This document shows, in pieces, positions 1 through 8,165 of a DNA stretch of 64,000 nucleotides (positions are counted from its first letter, which is position 1; each line of letters starts with the position of its first letter). The notes beneath the pieces are model-generated. The model saw nothing but the letters and a program-made list of their open reading frames with translations, did no database searches and was not told where the DNA came from. The stretch is taken from assembly GCF_036013915.1 (NCBI RefSeq), contig NZ_CP107899.1:1860001-1924000 (forward strand). Direction: 5' to 3'. This DNA comes from Streptomyces sp. NBC_00464 (GTDB lineage Bacteria > Actinomycetota > Actinomycetes > Streptomycetales > Streptomycetaceae). The position numbers and the translations under genes are program-made.

Positions 1-3000
1 CGACCCCGCCTGCCATGCCTTGGCTCCGGAACAGGCGACGAACTGGAAGTCGAGACTCGCGTCGTAGCTGTCCGCGAGTGCGCCGACGGTCTGCGACTGG
101 TCGGGGAGGGTCACCTTGCGCGGCCACGCGTTCGGGCTCCGTCGGCACGCGTTCCAGCTGTCCTCCCCGTGGTCGCGGTCGCTGACGTGGTAGTAGTCTC
201 CCGAGCCCTCGCCCGAGGTGTAGGAGTCGCCCATCGCGACGACCATGTCCTGAGGCTTGCCGGCCAGCTTCTTGAAGGCGATCGAGGTGTACGCGACGTC
301 CTCGTCGGCGGTGCCGTCGTCCGTGGTGTTCGTGAGCTCCACCTGAGGCGTTCCCGTGAAGTGGTAGACACCGAGCTCGACCCAGGTGCTCTCGCCGTAG
401 TGGGTGTTGAGGTAACGCTCGCGGTCACCGCCGTCCACGCCGCGGATGGTGTAGTGGGCCTGCTGGGTATGGGCGCCGGTGTCGGGCACGTGCACGAGCA
501 CCCGGGACCAGCCGTCCAGGTTCTGGCCGAGGGTCCAGGTCCCCTTGACGGACATCACTCCGTTGTCACCGCCGAGGTGGGCGGCGTTGCGGGTGTGGGC
601 GAACCAGAAGTGGCCGTCGTATCCACCCCCTATCTGGTAGAGGTCACCCTTCGCCTCGTACTGGCCGAGACCGGGGCCGACCGCACCGTCGCTGTTGAAC
701 GTGAACGCGAAACTCCCGTCGTCGGTGCCGGTCGATCCACAGGTGCTGTACGTGTTCGTGTTGTCGGGTACGGAGTTCACGATCAGCGCGCCCGCGGGCA
801 GGCTGCTGTCCGTGTCACCGGCGCAGACGGGGGTGCCGTGCTGGAGGCGGGAGCCACGGCCCGGTTCGGCGATCAGCGTCTGGTACTTGATGTTCTCGAC
901 ACCGCAGGTGGTGGCGCAGTCGCCCTTCCAGGTGACGTTGGACTCGTGCCACCAGTACTGCGTGTAGCAGTCCGCGTCGGGGCAGTCGGGCGGGTTGGCG
1001 GAGTCGCAGTTGTTCTTGGAGTTGCAGAACGTGTCGAGTGGCGGCGTGGCCTGCGCCCGGTTGTACTTGGCGCTGCCCGGTTCGCTGTAGAGGCCGGTCG
1101 TGCCGTTCCAGTAGGCGGGCTGGAAGCCGGCGGAGGAGAAGCCGGACTCGCCGGCCCAGTCCTGGCGTCCGGAGGTCGCGTAGGAGTAGCCGGCGTCGAT
1201 GGACCAGGAGGCCCAGCCCAGCACCTTCTCCTCGTACGGCCAGTTCTGCGGATGCGCGGCGTCCTGGGCGGCATTCGGGTCGATGTCGGTGTTCATGAAG
1301 GCCGAGCGGGACGGCGGATACACGGGGTTGGCGGGGTTGTTGTACCAGCCCAGGCCCCAGTTGCCGTTCTCCGACTCGGCGGAGCGGGGGTTGAAGCCGA
1401 GGTTGTAGTTCCACAGGGCGGCGAACCAGTTCTCGGGCCTGGACGCGGAGTCGTTGTTGACGGTGATCGTCTGCGCCGACTCGTGCAGTTCGTTCCACTT
1501 GTCGGCCAGGATGTACAGGGAGGCGGCGACGTTGACCGAGTAGTCCAGGGCGACCGCGCGCTGGGTGGAGACGGGGAGCGAGGTCTCGTCCTCCTTCGCG
1601 TACGCCGCGAGCCGCATGCCGTCGGTCACCTGGCCCACGCCGTAACCGCAGTCGGAGTTCGCCCAGTCGATCTTCCAGTAGGCCGCCGGATCGTCGCCCT
1701 TGTGGCCGTAGAAGCCGGCATACGAGGCGAGCGGGCTGCCCATCTGGCCCGGGATCGCGCCCGGCTCGGCCTGCCACAGGTTCGACTCCTGGGCCATCAC
1801 GCCGAGCAGCACGTTCGCCGGGATGCGTCCGCCGCCCGTCAGCGTGGGGCGGGGGAACAGCCCTTGCGGGTCGATGGTGCCCAGCCCGGTCTGGCTGCGC
1901 CAGCCGCCCTGGGTGATCCAGTTCGAGCGCAGTTCACCGCGTACGGCCATATCGACGGCCCACTCGACCTGGTTCGGTGTGGGCTGCAGTGCCTGGGCGT
2001 TCACGTCGTTGCGGGGCACCGAGCACCAGCGGTCGGTGTCGACCGGATCGTTCGCCCTGCTGTCGGCCGCGGTGAGGGCGGCGGGAGCGGCGGTGCCGGT
2101 GAGCGAGGGGGACACCGAGGTGTCTCCACTGTCCGCCGTGGTCTGCCCCAGGGACTGCGTGATCCTCGCGCCCGTGGTGGTGGCGGTGGAGGTCACGGTG
2201 GCCGGCTCGCCGCCGCCGACGGTGTCGGGCGCGGCGACCGCGCTCTCTGCCGGCGCGCCGCTCTTGTCGAAGCCCTTGCCCGCTTCCTTGACGCGCGCGA
2301 GTCCGCGTCGGACGCCGGGGGTGATTACGGGGTCGACGGCGAGCCGTCCCAGGGTGGAGACCTCCGTCCCGGCGGGCGCGTCCAGAAGCGTGACGCCCGA
2401 ACCATCGAGCCGGGTGCCGGAGGGCCGGCCGGTCAGGAACACCCGGCCCTCGGCGCCCTGGCGCAGGTCCACGTCACCGAGCCTGCCCGAGGCGATCACG
2501 GCAGGCTCGCCGCGCCCGCGCCACAGCTTGGCGTGTGCGGCGGAGTCTCCCCGTCGGTCGAGGAAGGCGACGTGTCCGGCGCCCGTGGGCCGGATGTCGA
2601 ACGGCGGGCTGTCGGCCTTGGTGAGGGTCGTCAGCCGGCCCTTCCCGTCGAGGTGGACCAGATCGCGTCCGCGTGCGCCGATCGCACCGTCCTCGACCGG
2701 TACCGCGCTGGTGATCTCCCCCTTGGTCACCGCCGAACCGGCCGTCCTTCCGGCCGTGTCGACCGTCATCACCCGGGTCTTCGTCCTGGCCGGGTCGTTC
2801 ATGTCGCGGAAGGCGGTGAACGCGGCCGTGTGCGTGATCGTGTTGCAGGACGGGTCGAAGTAGGCGAGCGACGCGGTGAACGGCAGCTTCACCACCCGGC
2901 CGGTGACCGTGTTGACGACGGCTGCGAACGCGCCGCCCTGCATCAGGTCGGGCTTGTTGACGAAGGTGCGGGGCGCGTACACGACGGCGGCGTGACTGGC

Positions 3001-3354
3001 GTCCATCACACACTGGTTGCCGATCCAGGTGTCCGCCGAGATCGTCGGCTCGGCCAGGGAGGCGACGGTCTTCCACGCGTACGCGTCCGACGAGTCCGCG
3101 ACGAGGATCTTCAGGCCGTCGCTGTCGGCCGCGCTGGTCACCGCCCGGTCCTTGGACGCCTTCCAGCCCGTGCCGAGCTTCTTTCCCGGATCGGCGACGC
3201 CCGCGGGCTGCGCGGACCGAGCGGACGGTTCGGGAGTAGGTTTCGGTACCGGCTGCGTGGCGAGTGCCGGCGCCGCTGCCGGCATGAGGCCGATGACCGC
3301 CAGCGCGGCTGCCGTCAGCGCGAGGGATGGATGTGCTCTGCGTCTCAGCCTCAA
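1..3354 (-). CDS. Secreted multidomain protein: lytic-transglycosylase-like, golvesin-type and SGNH hydrolase domains (3' end outside window)
   Basis: The frame stays open from a TTG start at 3354 (GAGGAG 6-10 bases upstream) to the window edge, giving 1118 residues with no stop. The N-terminus is a signal peptide (RLRRR, hydrophobic stretch, cleavage near PALA-T). Residues about 50-420 are beta-rich and unassigned. Around residue 523 the segment LLGVMAQESNLW with following Gly/Tyr/Trp motifs resembles a lytic transglycosylase, with Glu523 as candidate acid. Residues about 900-1035 look like the golvesin/Xly-type beta domain. Ser1044 in AMGDSYTSGEG is the block-I nucleophile of an SGNH/GDSL hydrolase, followed by VACSGA. 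It probably acts on cell wall or extracellular polymer. Domain names rest on motifs only, and the substrate is unknown. Confidence 0.75.
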   Translation of the reverse strand, partial: MRLRRRAHPSLALTAAALAVIGLMPAAAPALATQPVPKPTPEPSARSAQPAGVADPGKKLGTGWKASKDRAVTSAADSDGLKILVADSSDAYAWKTVASLAEPTISADTWIGNQCVMDASHAAVVYAPRTFVNKPDLMQGGAFAAVVNTVTGRVVKLPFTASLAYFDPSCNTITHTAAFTAFRDMNDPARTKTRVMTVDTAGRTAGSAVTKGEITSAVPVEDGAIGARGRDLVHLDGKGRLTTLTKADSPPFDIRPTGAGHVAFLDRRGDSAAHAKLWRGRGEPAVIASGRLGDVDLRQGAEGRVFLTGRPSGTRLDGSGVTLLDAPAGTEVSTLGRLAVDPVITPGVRRGLARVKEAGKGFDKSGAPAESAVAAPDTVGGGEPATVTSTATTTGARITQSLGQTTADSGDTSVSPSLTGTAAPAALTAADSRANDPVDTDRWCSVPRNDVNAQALQPTPNQVEWAVDMAVRGELRSNWITQGGWRSQTGLGTIDPQGLFPRPTLTGGGRIPANVLLGVMAQESNLWQAEPGAIPGQMGSPLASYAGFYGHKGDDPAAYWKIDWANSDCGYGVGQVTDGMRLAAYAKEDETSLPVSTQRAVALDYSVNVAASLYILADKWNELHESAQTITVNNDSASRPENWFAALWNYNLGFNPRSAESENGNWGLGWYNNPANPVYPPSRSAFMNTDIDPNAAQDAAHPQNWPYEEKVLGWASWSIDAGYSYATSGRQDWAGESGFSSAGFQPAYWNGTTGLYSEPGSAKYNRAQATPPLDTFCNSKNNCDSANPPDCPDADCYTQYWWHESNVTWKGDCATTCGVENIKYQTLIAEPGRGSRLQHGTPVCAGDTDSSLPAGALIVNSVPDNTNTYSTCGSTGTDDGSFAFTFNSDGAVGPGLGQYEAKGDLYQIGGGYDGHFWFAHTRNAAHLGGDNGVMSVKGTWTLGQNLDGWSRVLVHVPDTGAHTQQAHYTIRGVDGGDRERYLNTHYGESTWVELGVYHFTGTPQVELTNTTDDGTADEDVAYTSIAFKKLAGKPQDMVVAMGDSYTSGEGSGDYYHVSDRDHGEDSWNACRRSPNAWPRKVTLPDQSQTVGALADSYDASLDFQFVACSGAKAWQAGS

Positions 3355-4594
3355 GGATTCTCCTCGGTCCGGAAGCGGGTTTGACTGGACAGACTGCGCA
3401 GCCGCCACGGTGCGTGTGACACCGGTTCAGCGGTGGAGAGTTCCGGCGGCGTGCCAAGCCGGACAGGCGGGCGGGGAGCCCGGCGCACGGTCCGATGGGT
3501 GGGCACGAAGGACGACGAACGGCAGCACGAAGGGGCCTGTCGGACGGTGACGGCCACGCCGGGGGCGTGAGCGCGCTCAGGCGCCGGTCAGCCCGCCGGC
3601 GGACCGAAGGCCGCAGGCCCGGTGGGGAACTGCGCGGTGGTGTACCGGCGCAAGGGGGTCGGGCTCCCGCCCTGATGGGCAGAAGCTCCGGCGTCCTCTC
3701 CCCCGCTGCGGCAGTCTGCCTTCACCGGCATCACGGCGCCGCCGTCCGCACGCCCGAAGGATGCGCCGTTACTGACGGCGCGTCCGTGACCGATTCCCTG
3801 CGCCATGACGCCGCGGACACGGATGACGGGCAAGGCGGGGCGGACGACCGTCCCCGCTCCCGCCGCTGTTCTCACTGTCTTCCCGCTCACAGAAGCCCCC
3901 CTGTGTCGAGTTGTCACCCGGCAACTGCCGGGCCTTGGTTCACCGGACCGGACGGTGAGCCGTCATGATCGAAGCGCTTCAATGACCGCCGAGTCAACAG
4001 CGAAAGGCCGCCGGGCAATCACCCCCCACAGGGATGACCTTCCGTAAAACCGGACATCTCCGGAGGGTCAAATCTGCCCACGCCCCCCTATCCACACGAG
4101 GCAAAAGTTCGGCAAATCCAACCGGCCCTCCGCAACGCGAGCGGCGGCGTGCGGACTTGCGGGGCACACCCCCGCCGACGCCCCGCGGACCCGTCCAGGA
4201 CGCACGACCGCCCGGGAAGCGGCCGCGTCAGGGCACGAACCGCCACACCGAGTGCCGGACGGCGCGGAACTAGCCACAGTTGCCGGCCGTCTCGCCAGGT
4301 GGTCGCTTCCCGGTTCTTCACAGTCTTTTCGAACACGCCACCGAAGGTCCGAACCTCAACGCCCTCTGCACATTCAGGCCTCCGGACCCCCGGGCAACAT
4401 CGCGGCAATGATCGGCGAAACGTCCGCTTAACGAACATGACCATTGCGGCAACGGACGAATTCCGGCCAACTTGTTGACGCGGTCCTGACAGAGGCCGCT
4501 CTCTGCTGACACTCTTCACCCCGTTCTGCTCACTGCCTGCACTGTCCGGACGGCTCCCCCTGCCGCCGGTACCCCCCTCGCAGAAGGAGTCCGC
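3355..4594. other. 1.24-kb intergenic region between divergent secreted-enzyme genes
   Basis: I see no convincing gene: the open frames here are short, Arg/Pro-rich and lack ribosome binding sites. The region should hold the promoters of the SGNH protein and the neutral protease. A 10-bp palindrome GAAGCGCTTC at 3971-3980 resembles a LacI-type operator core. A TTGACG hexamer at 4475-4480 could be a -35 element, but no good -10 follows it. Confidence 0.5.
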
Positions 4595-6628
4595 GTGAGA
4601 TCCACGCTCAGCCGTCGTACCACCGCGACCGGCGCTCTGATAGCCGCAGCAGCCCTCCTCGCCGTAGGAGTCCAGACCGGAACAGCCACCGCCACACCGG
4701 GCGGCGCCGCACAGGCCGCCCCCTCGGCCTCACAGCCCAATCCCGGTGCGCTGGCCAAGCAGCTTTCGCCCTCACAGCGCGCCGAGCTGATCCGCGAGGC
4801 CACCGCGAGCAGCGCGGCCACCGCAAAGCAGCTCGGCCTCGGTTCGCAGGAGAAGCTCGTCGTCCGGGACGTCATCCAGGACAACGACGGCACCACGCAC
4901 ACGCGTTATGAGCGCACCTTCGGCGGACTCCCCGTCCTCGGCGGCGACCTGGTCGTCCAGGAGACGAAGGCCGGCGCGACCGAGAGCGTCACCAAGGCGT
5001 CGAAGACGACCTCGGCGCAGCTCAAGGCCGTCGACACGACCGCGGACGTCGCCCCGGCGACTGCCGAGAAGCAGGCTCTCGGCCTGGCCAAGGCGGACGG
5101 CTCGTCCAGGACCGCGGCCGACAAGGCTCCCCGCAAGGTCGTCTGGATGGCGTCCGGCACACCGCAGCTCGCGTACGAGACCGTGGTCGGCGGACTGCAG
5201 GAGGACGGCACTCCGAACGCCCTGCACGTCATCACCGATGCCACCTCCGGCGCGAAGCTCTACGAGTGGCAGGCCATCGAGAACGGCGTCGGCAACACGG
5301 AGTACAGCGGCCAGGTCACCCTCGGCACCTCGGGGTCGTACAACCTGACCGACACCGCCCGTGGCAACCACAAGACGTACAACCTGAACCACGGTACGTC
5401 CGGGACGGGCACCCTCTTCTCCGGCACCGACGACGTCTGGGGCAACGGCCTCGCCTCGAACGCGGAGACCGCGGCGGCGGACGCCCACTACGGTGCGGCC
5501 GAGACCTGGGACTACTACAAGAACGTCCACGGCCGGACCGGCATCCGGGGCGACGGTGTCGGCGCGTACTCCCGCGTCCACTACGGCAACAACTACGTCA
5601 ACGCCTTCTGGGACGACAGCTGCTTCTGCATGACGTACGGCGACGGCAGCGGCAACGCCTCGCCGCTGACCTCACTGGACGTCGCGGCCCACGAGATGAG
5701 CCACGGTGTCACCTCCAACACCGCCGGCCTGGTCTACAGCGGTGAGTCCGGTGGCCTCAACGAGGCGACCAGCGACATCTTCGCCACCGCGGTCGAGTTC
5801 TACGCGAACAACTCCTCCGATGTCGGCGACTACCTCATCGGCGAGAAGATCGACATCAACGGCGACGGCACCCCGCTGCGCTACCAGGACAAGCCGAGCA
5901 AGGACGGCGCGTCCAAGGACGCCTGGTACTCGGGCATCGGCAACGTCGACGTGCACTACTCGTCGGGTCCGGCCAACCACTTCTTCTACCTCCTCTCGGA
6001 GGGAAGCGGCGCCAAGACCATCAACGGCGTCTCCTACAACTCCCCGACCTCCGACGGCCTGCCGGTGACCGGCATCGGCCGCGCCAAGGCGGAGCAGATC
6101 TGGTTCAAGGCGCTCTCCACGAAGTTCACCTCCACGACCAACTACGCGGCCGCCCGCACGGGCACACTCGCCGTGGCCGGTGAGCTGTACGGCACGACCA
6201 GCGCCGAGTACACCGCGGTCGCCAACGCCTGGGCCGGCATCAACGTCGGTACCCGCCCCGGTGGCGGCACCGACCCCGGCGGCACGGTCTTCGAGAACGC
6301 CACCGCCGTGTCCATCCCGGACTACGGTTCGGCTGTCACCAGCTCGGTCGCCGTCACCGGCCGCACCGGCAACGCGCCCAGCACCCTCAAGGTCGGCGTG
6401 GACATCACCCACACCTACCGCGGTGACCTGGTCCTCGACCTCGTCGCCCCGGACGGCACCGCCTACCGCCTGAAGAACTCCTCGTCGAGCGACTCGGCGG
6501 ACAACGTCCAGACGACGTACACCGTCAACGCCTCCTCGGAGGTGGCGAACGGCACCTGGAAGCTGAAGGTCCAGGACGTCTACTCGGGCGACACCGGGAA
6601 GATCAACAGCTTCAAGCTGACCTTCTGA
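4595..6628 (+). CDS. M4 family (thermolysin-like) secreted metalloprotease with C-terminal P domain
   Basis: This is a 677-residue secreted neutral protease made as a prepro-enzyme. The GTG start is set by AGAAGGAGT just upstream and opens into a Sec signal peptide. A propeptide with FTP-like (ERTFGGLPVLGGDLVVQ) and PepSY-like parts inhibits and chaperones the catalytic domain. The zinc site is His366-Glu367-x-x-His370 in AAHEMSHGV, with Glu390 of GLNEATSD as third ligand. After a Gly/Thr linker near residue 555, the last ~105 residues form a P/Homo B proprotein-convertase domain, common at the end of Streptomyces M4 proteases. It is convergent with the alginate-lyase-like gene across a strong hairpin. 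Peptide supply during growth on protein is the likely role. Confidence 0.93.
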   Translation: MRSTLSRRTTATGALIAAAALLAVGVQTGTATATPGGAAQAAPSASQPNPGALAKQLSPSQRAELIREATASSAATAKQLGLGSQEKLVVRDVIQDNDGTTHTRYERTFGGLPVLGGDLVVQETKAGATESVTKASKTTSAQLKAVDTTADVAPATAEKQALGLAKADGSSRTAADKAPRKVVWMASGTPQLAYETVVGGLQEDGTPNALHVITDATSGAKLYEWQAIENGVGNTEYSGQVTLGTSGSYNLTDTARGNHKTYNLNHGTSGTGTLFSGTDDVWGNGLASNAETAAADAHYGAAETWDYYKNVHGRTGIRGDGVGAYSRVHYGNNYVNAFWDDSCFCMTYGDGSGNASPLTSLDVAAHEMSHGVTSNTAGLVYSGESGGLNEATSDIFATAVEFYANNSSDVGDYLIGEKIDINGDGTPLRYQDKPSKDGASKDAWYSGIGNVDVHYSSGPANHFFYLLSEGSGAKTINGVSYNSPTSDGLPVTGIGRAKAEQIWFKALSTKFTSTTNYAAARTGTLAVAGELYGTTSAEYTAVANAWAGINVGTRPGGGTDPGGTVFENATAVSIPDYGSAVTSSVAVTGRTGNAPSTLKVGVDITHTYRGDLVLDLVAPDGTAYRLKNSSSSDSADNVQTTYTVNASSEVANGTWKLKVQDVYSGDTGKINSFKLTF

Positions 6629-6666
6629 TCCGGTACCACCGCATGACCCGCAACTGACGCGGTATC

Positions 6667-6698
6667 CCGCCCGGGAGGAGATCACTCCTCCCGGGCGG
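6667..6698. terminator. Bidirectional hairpin terminator
   Basis: A perfect 14-bp stem (core arm GCCCGGGAGGAG) closes a 4-base ATCA loop. It sits between the 3' ends of the convergent M4 protease and alginate-lyase-like genes, so it can serve both. Confidence 0.85.
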
Positions 6699-6706
6699 CT
6701 GCGTGC

Positions 6707-7930
6707 TCAGCCCGGGTTGTTCGCGTGGGTCAGGGTCTCCCAGGCGACGAACAGGTTGTTGGACCCGGCCGGCCGCTGCTGCTCGGTGAGGGCCTGGGTG
6801 TTGGTCATCGCGATGCCCATCCGGTTGTGCAGCGCGTTGAAGCCGACCTCGGTGACCGGCCCGAGGCTGTCCTTGAGCGATCCCCCGCACAGCGACGACG
6901 GAACGGCCGCCCCCAGCTGGTACTTGGCGTGCAGACCGAGGGCGTGGCGCAGCCGGTCGGCGATCTCCGGGTAGAGGTCCTGCCCCTGGATCCGGCTGGT
7001 CTCGGCGATGTGCGAGATGGCGGACAGGCCGTATCCGGTGTGGGTCAGATCGCGGCAGGTCTCCTGGGAGAGACCGTCCATGAAGGTCGACTGGCCCTGC
7101 CAGTAGTTGATGACCTTGTCGCGGGTATCCAGTCCGCTGCCCGGCGCGGTCTTCGGCAGGGCGCCGTCCGCGGTCACGTATATGTACGCGGGCACGCGCC
7201 CACGGAACTTGGCGACGGCCTTGTCGTACGAGGTGCGGTCCTCCAGGAAGACCGAAATGCCGATCGCGGCCTCGGTCATGCTCAGTTCCCAGTTTCCGTT
7301 GCTGTTCGAGCCGTTGATGACCTTCGGCAGGTACACGTTGCGCAGCATGGTGGCGAACCGGCCCGCGTTCGGCCAGCCGCTGTAGGTGTACTTGATGATC
7401 TCGGCGGCACGGGGCCAGGAGGAGCCGGCCCAGCCGGTCTGGAGGGGGGCGTTGCTGTTGGTGTGATCCTGGATCACAGCCGACCAGGCGTCCATGATCT
7501 CGATCGCCTTGGCGGCGTAGCGGCTGTCCTGGGTGAGGTACCAGGCCAGCGAGAGCGTGTACGCGGCGATCGCGTCCTCGCGCTCGTCGGTGCAACCGTA
7601 GTTGGGGTTGGAGTACGAGCCGCACTCAACGACGGCGCGGGGCTTCGCCGTCCGGGTGAGCGAGGCGTACTTGCTCCCCATCATCTGGTCGTACGCGCTC
7701 TTCCAGGGCTGTGCGCCGGCCTGCACCTTGGCGCGTACGAAGTCGAGTTGGGAGCGGCTGACGAGCACGCCGGGATGGGTGAAGACCGCGGGTGCGGCGG
7801 CCCGCGCCGCTGCGGGCACCTGATCCGGGGCGGGTCTGCCGGCCGAGGCCGGGGCCATGAAGAGGCCGGTGAGCAGTGCCGCGAGGGCGGTGGCGAGGCC
7901 GAGGCCGCGCCCGATGGTTCCGGTGCGCAT
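6707..7930 (-). CDS. Secreted alginate-lyase-like polysaccharide lyase (alpha/alpha-toroid type)
   Basis: This 407-residue protein begins with a signal peptide (MRTGTIGRGLGLATALAALL, cleavage near ASA-GRP). The mature part resembles the alginate lyase family (PL5/PL38 type): the early HPGVLVSRSQLDFVRAKV, then AAYTLSLAWYLTQDSRYA, then SNGNWELSMTEAAIGISVF, where Asn/Trp residues probably sit in the cleft. Such enzymes cut uronate polymers by beta-elimination; whether the substrate is alginate, glucuronan or another uronan cannot be told. The ATG is preceded by GGAAGG. The upstream region carries two copies of an operator-like sequence (7986-8056), suggesting local substrate-dependent control. 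No transporter or sugar-catabolic neighbour is present. Confidence 0.78.
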   Translation of the reverse strand: MRTGTIGRGLGLATALAALLTGLFMAPASAGRPAPDQVPAAARAAAPAVFTHPGVLVSRSQLDFVRAKVQAGAQPWKSAYDQMMGSKYASLTRTAKPRAVVECGSYSNPNYGCTDEREDAIAAYTLSLAWYLTQDSRYAAKAIEIMDAWSAVIQDHTNSNAPLQTGWAGSSWPRAAEIIKYTYSGWPNAGRFATMLRNVYLPKVINGSNSNGNWELSMTEAAIGISVFLEDRTSYDKAVAKFRGRVPAYIYVTADGALPKTAPGSGLDTRDKVINYWQGQSTFMDGLSQETCRDLTHTGYGLSAISHIAETSRIQGQDLYPEIADRLRHALGLHAKYQLGAAVPSSLCGGSLKDSLGPVTEVGFNALHNRMGIAMTNTQALTEQQRPAGSNNLFVAWETLTHANNPG

Positions 7931-7985
7931 GTGGGGGTGCCTTCCGGTACTGAGGAGGTCCGCAACTCGACCCCCTACAACGGGA

Positions 7986-8001
7986 GTTCATGGATATGAA
8001 C
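7986..8001. promoter_or_regulatory. Operator-like palindrome upstream of the lyase gene
   Basis: GTTCAT-GGAT-ATGAAC is a perfect 6-bp inverted repeat 56 bases upstream of the lyase start codon. A related half, GTTCATGGAAT, lies in inverted orientation at about 8049-8059. This arrangement fits a repressor binding site; the protein is unknown. Confidence 0.45.
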
Positions 8002-8108
8002 ATTGAGTCGAACTGTGAACGCTGCAATGAGTGAGGAACCTAAAGGCATTCCATGAACACGTCAAGACCTTGTGTTCAGGAAGCGAAGGCCCCGCACCCC
8101 CGGCACAA

Positions 8109-8149
8109 GGGCCCGACACCCCTGGAAACCACCCAGGGGTGCCGGGCCC
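8109..8149 (-). terminator. Terminator of glgP
   Basis: A 17-bp stem with one mismatch (arms begin GGGCCCGACACCCCTGG) and a 7-base loop lies 17 bases past the glgP stop codon. Confidence 0.8.
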
Positions 8150-8165
8150 TCGCCGACGCGGTACG

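Noticed and set aside
169..3384. Long open frame on the plus strand over the SGNH-protein gene
   Set aside because: It is the antisense shadow of the minus-strand gene, with Val/Gly/Arg-rich low-complexity composition and no ribosome site. The minus frame has a signal peptide and enzyme motifs.
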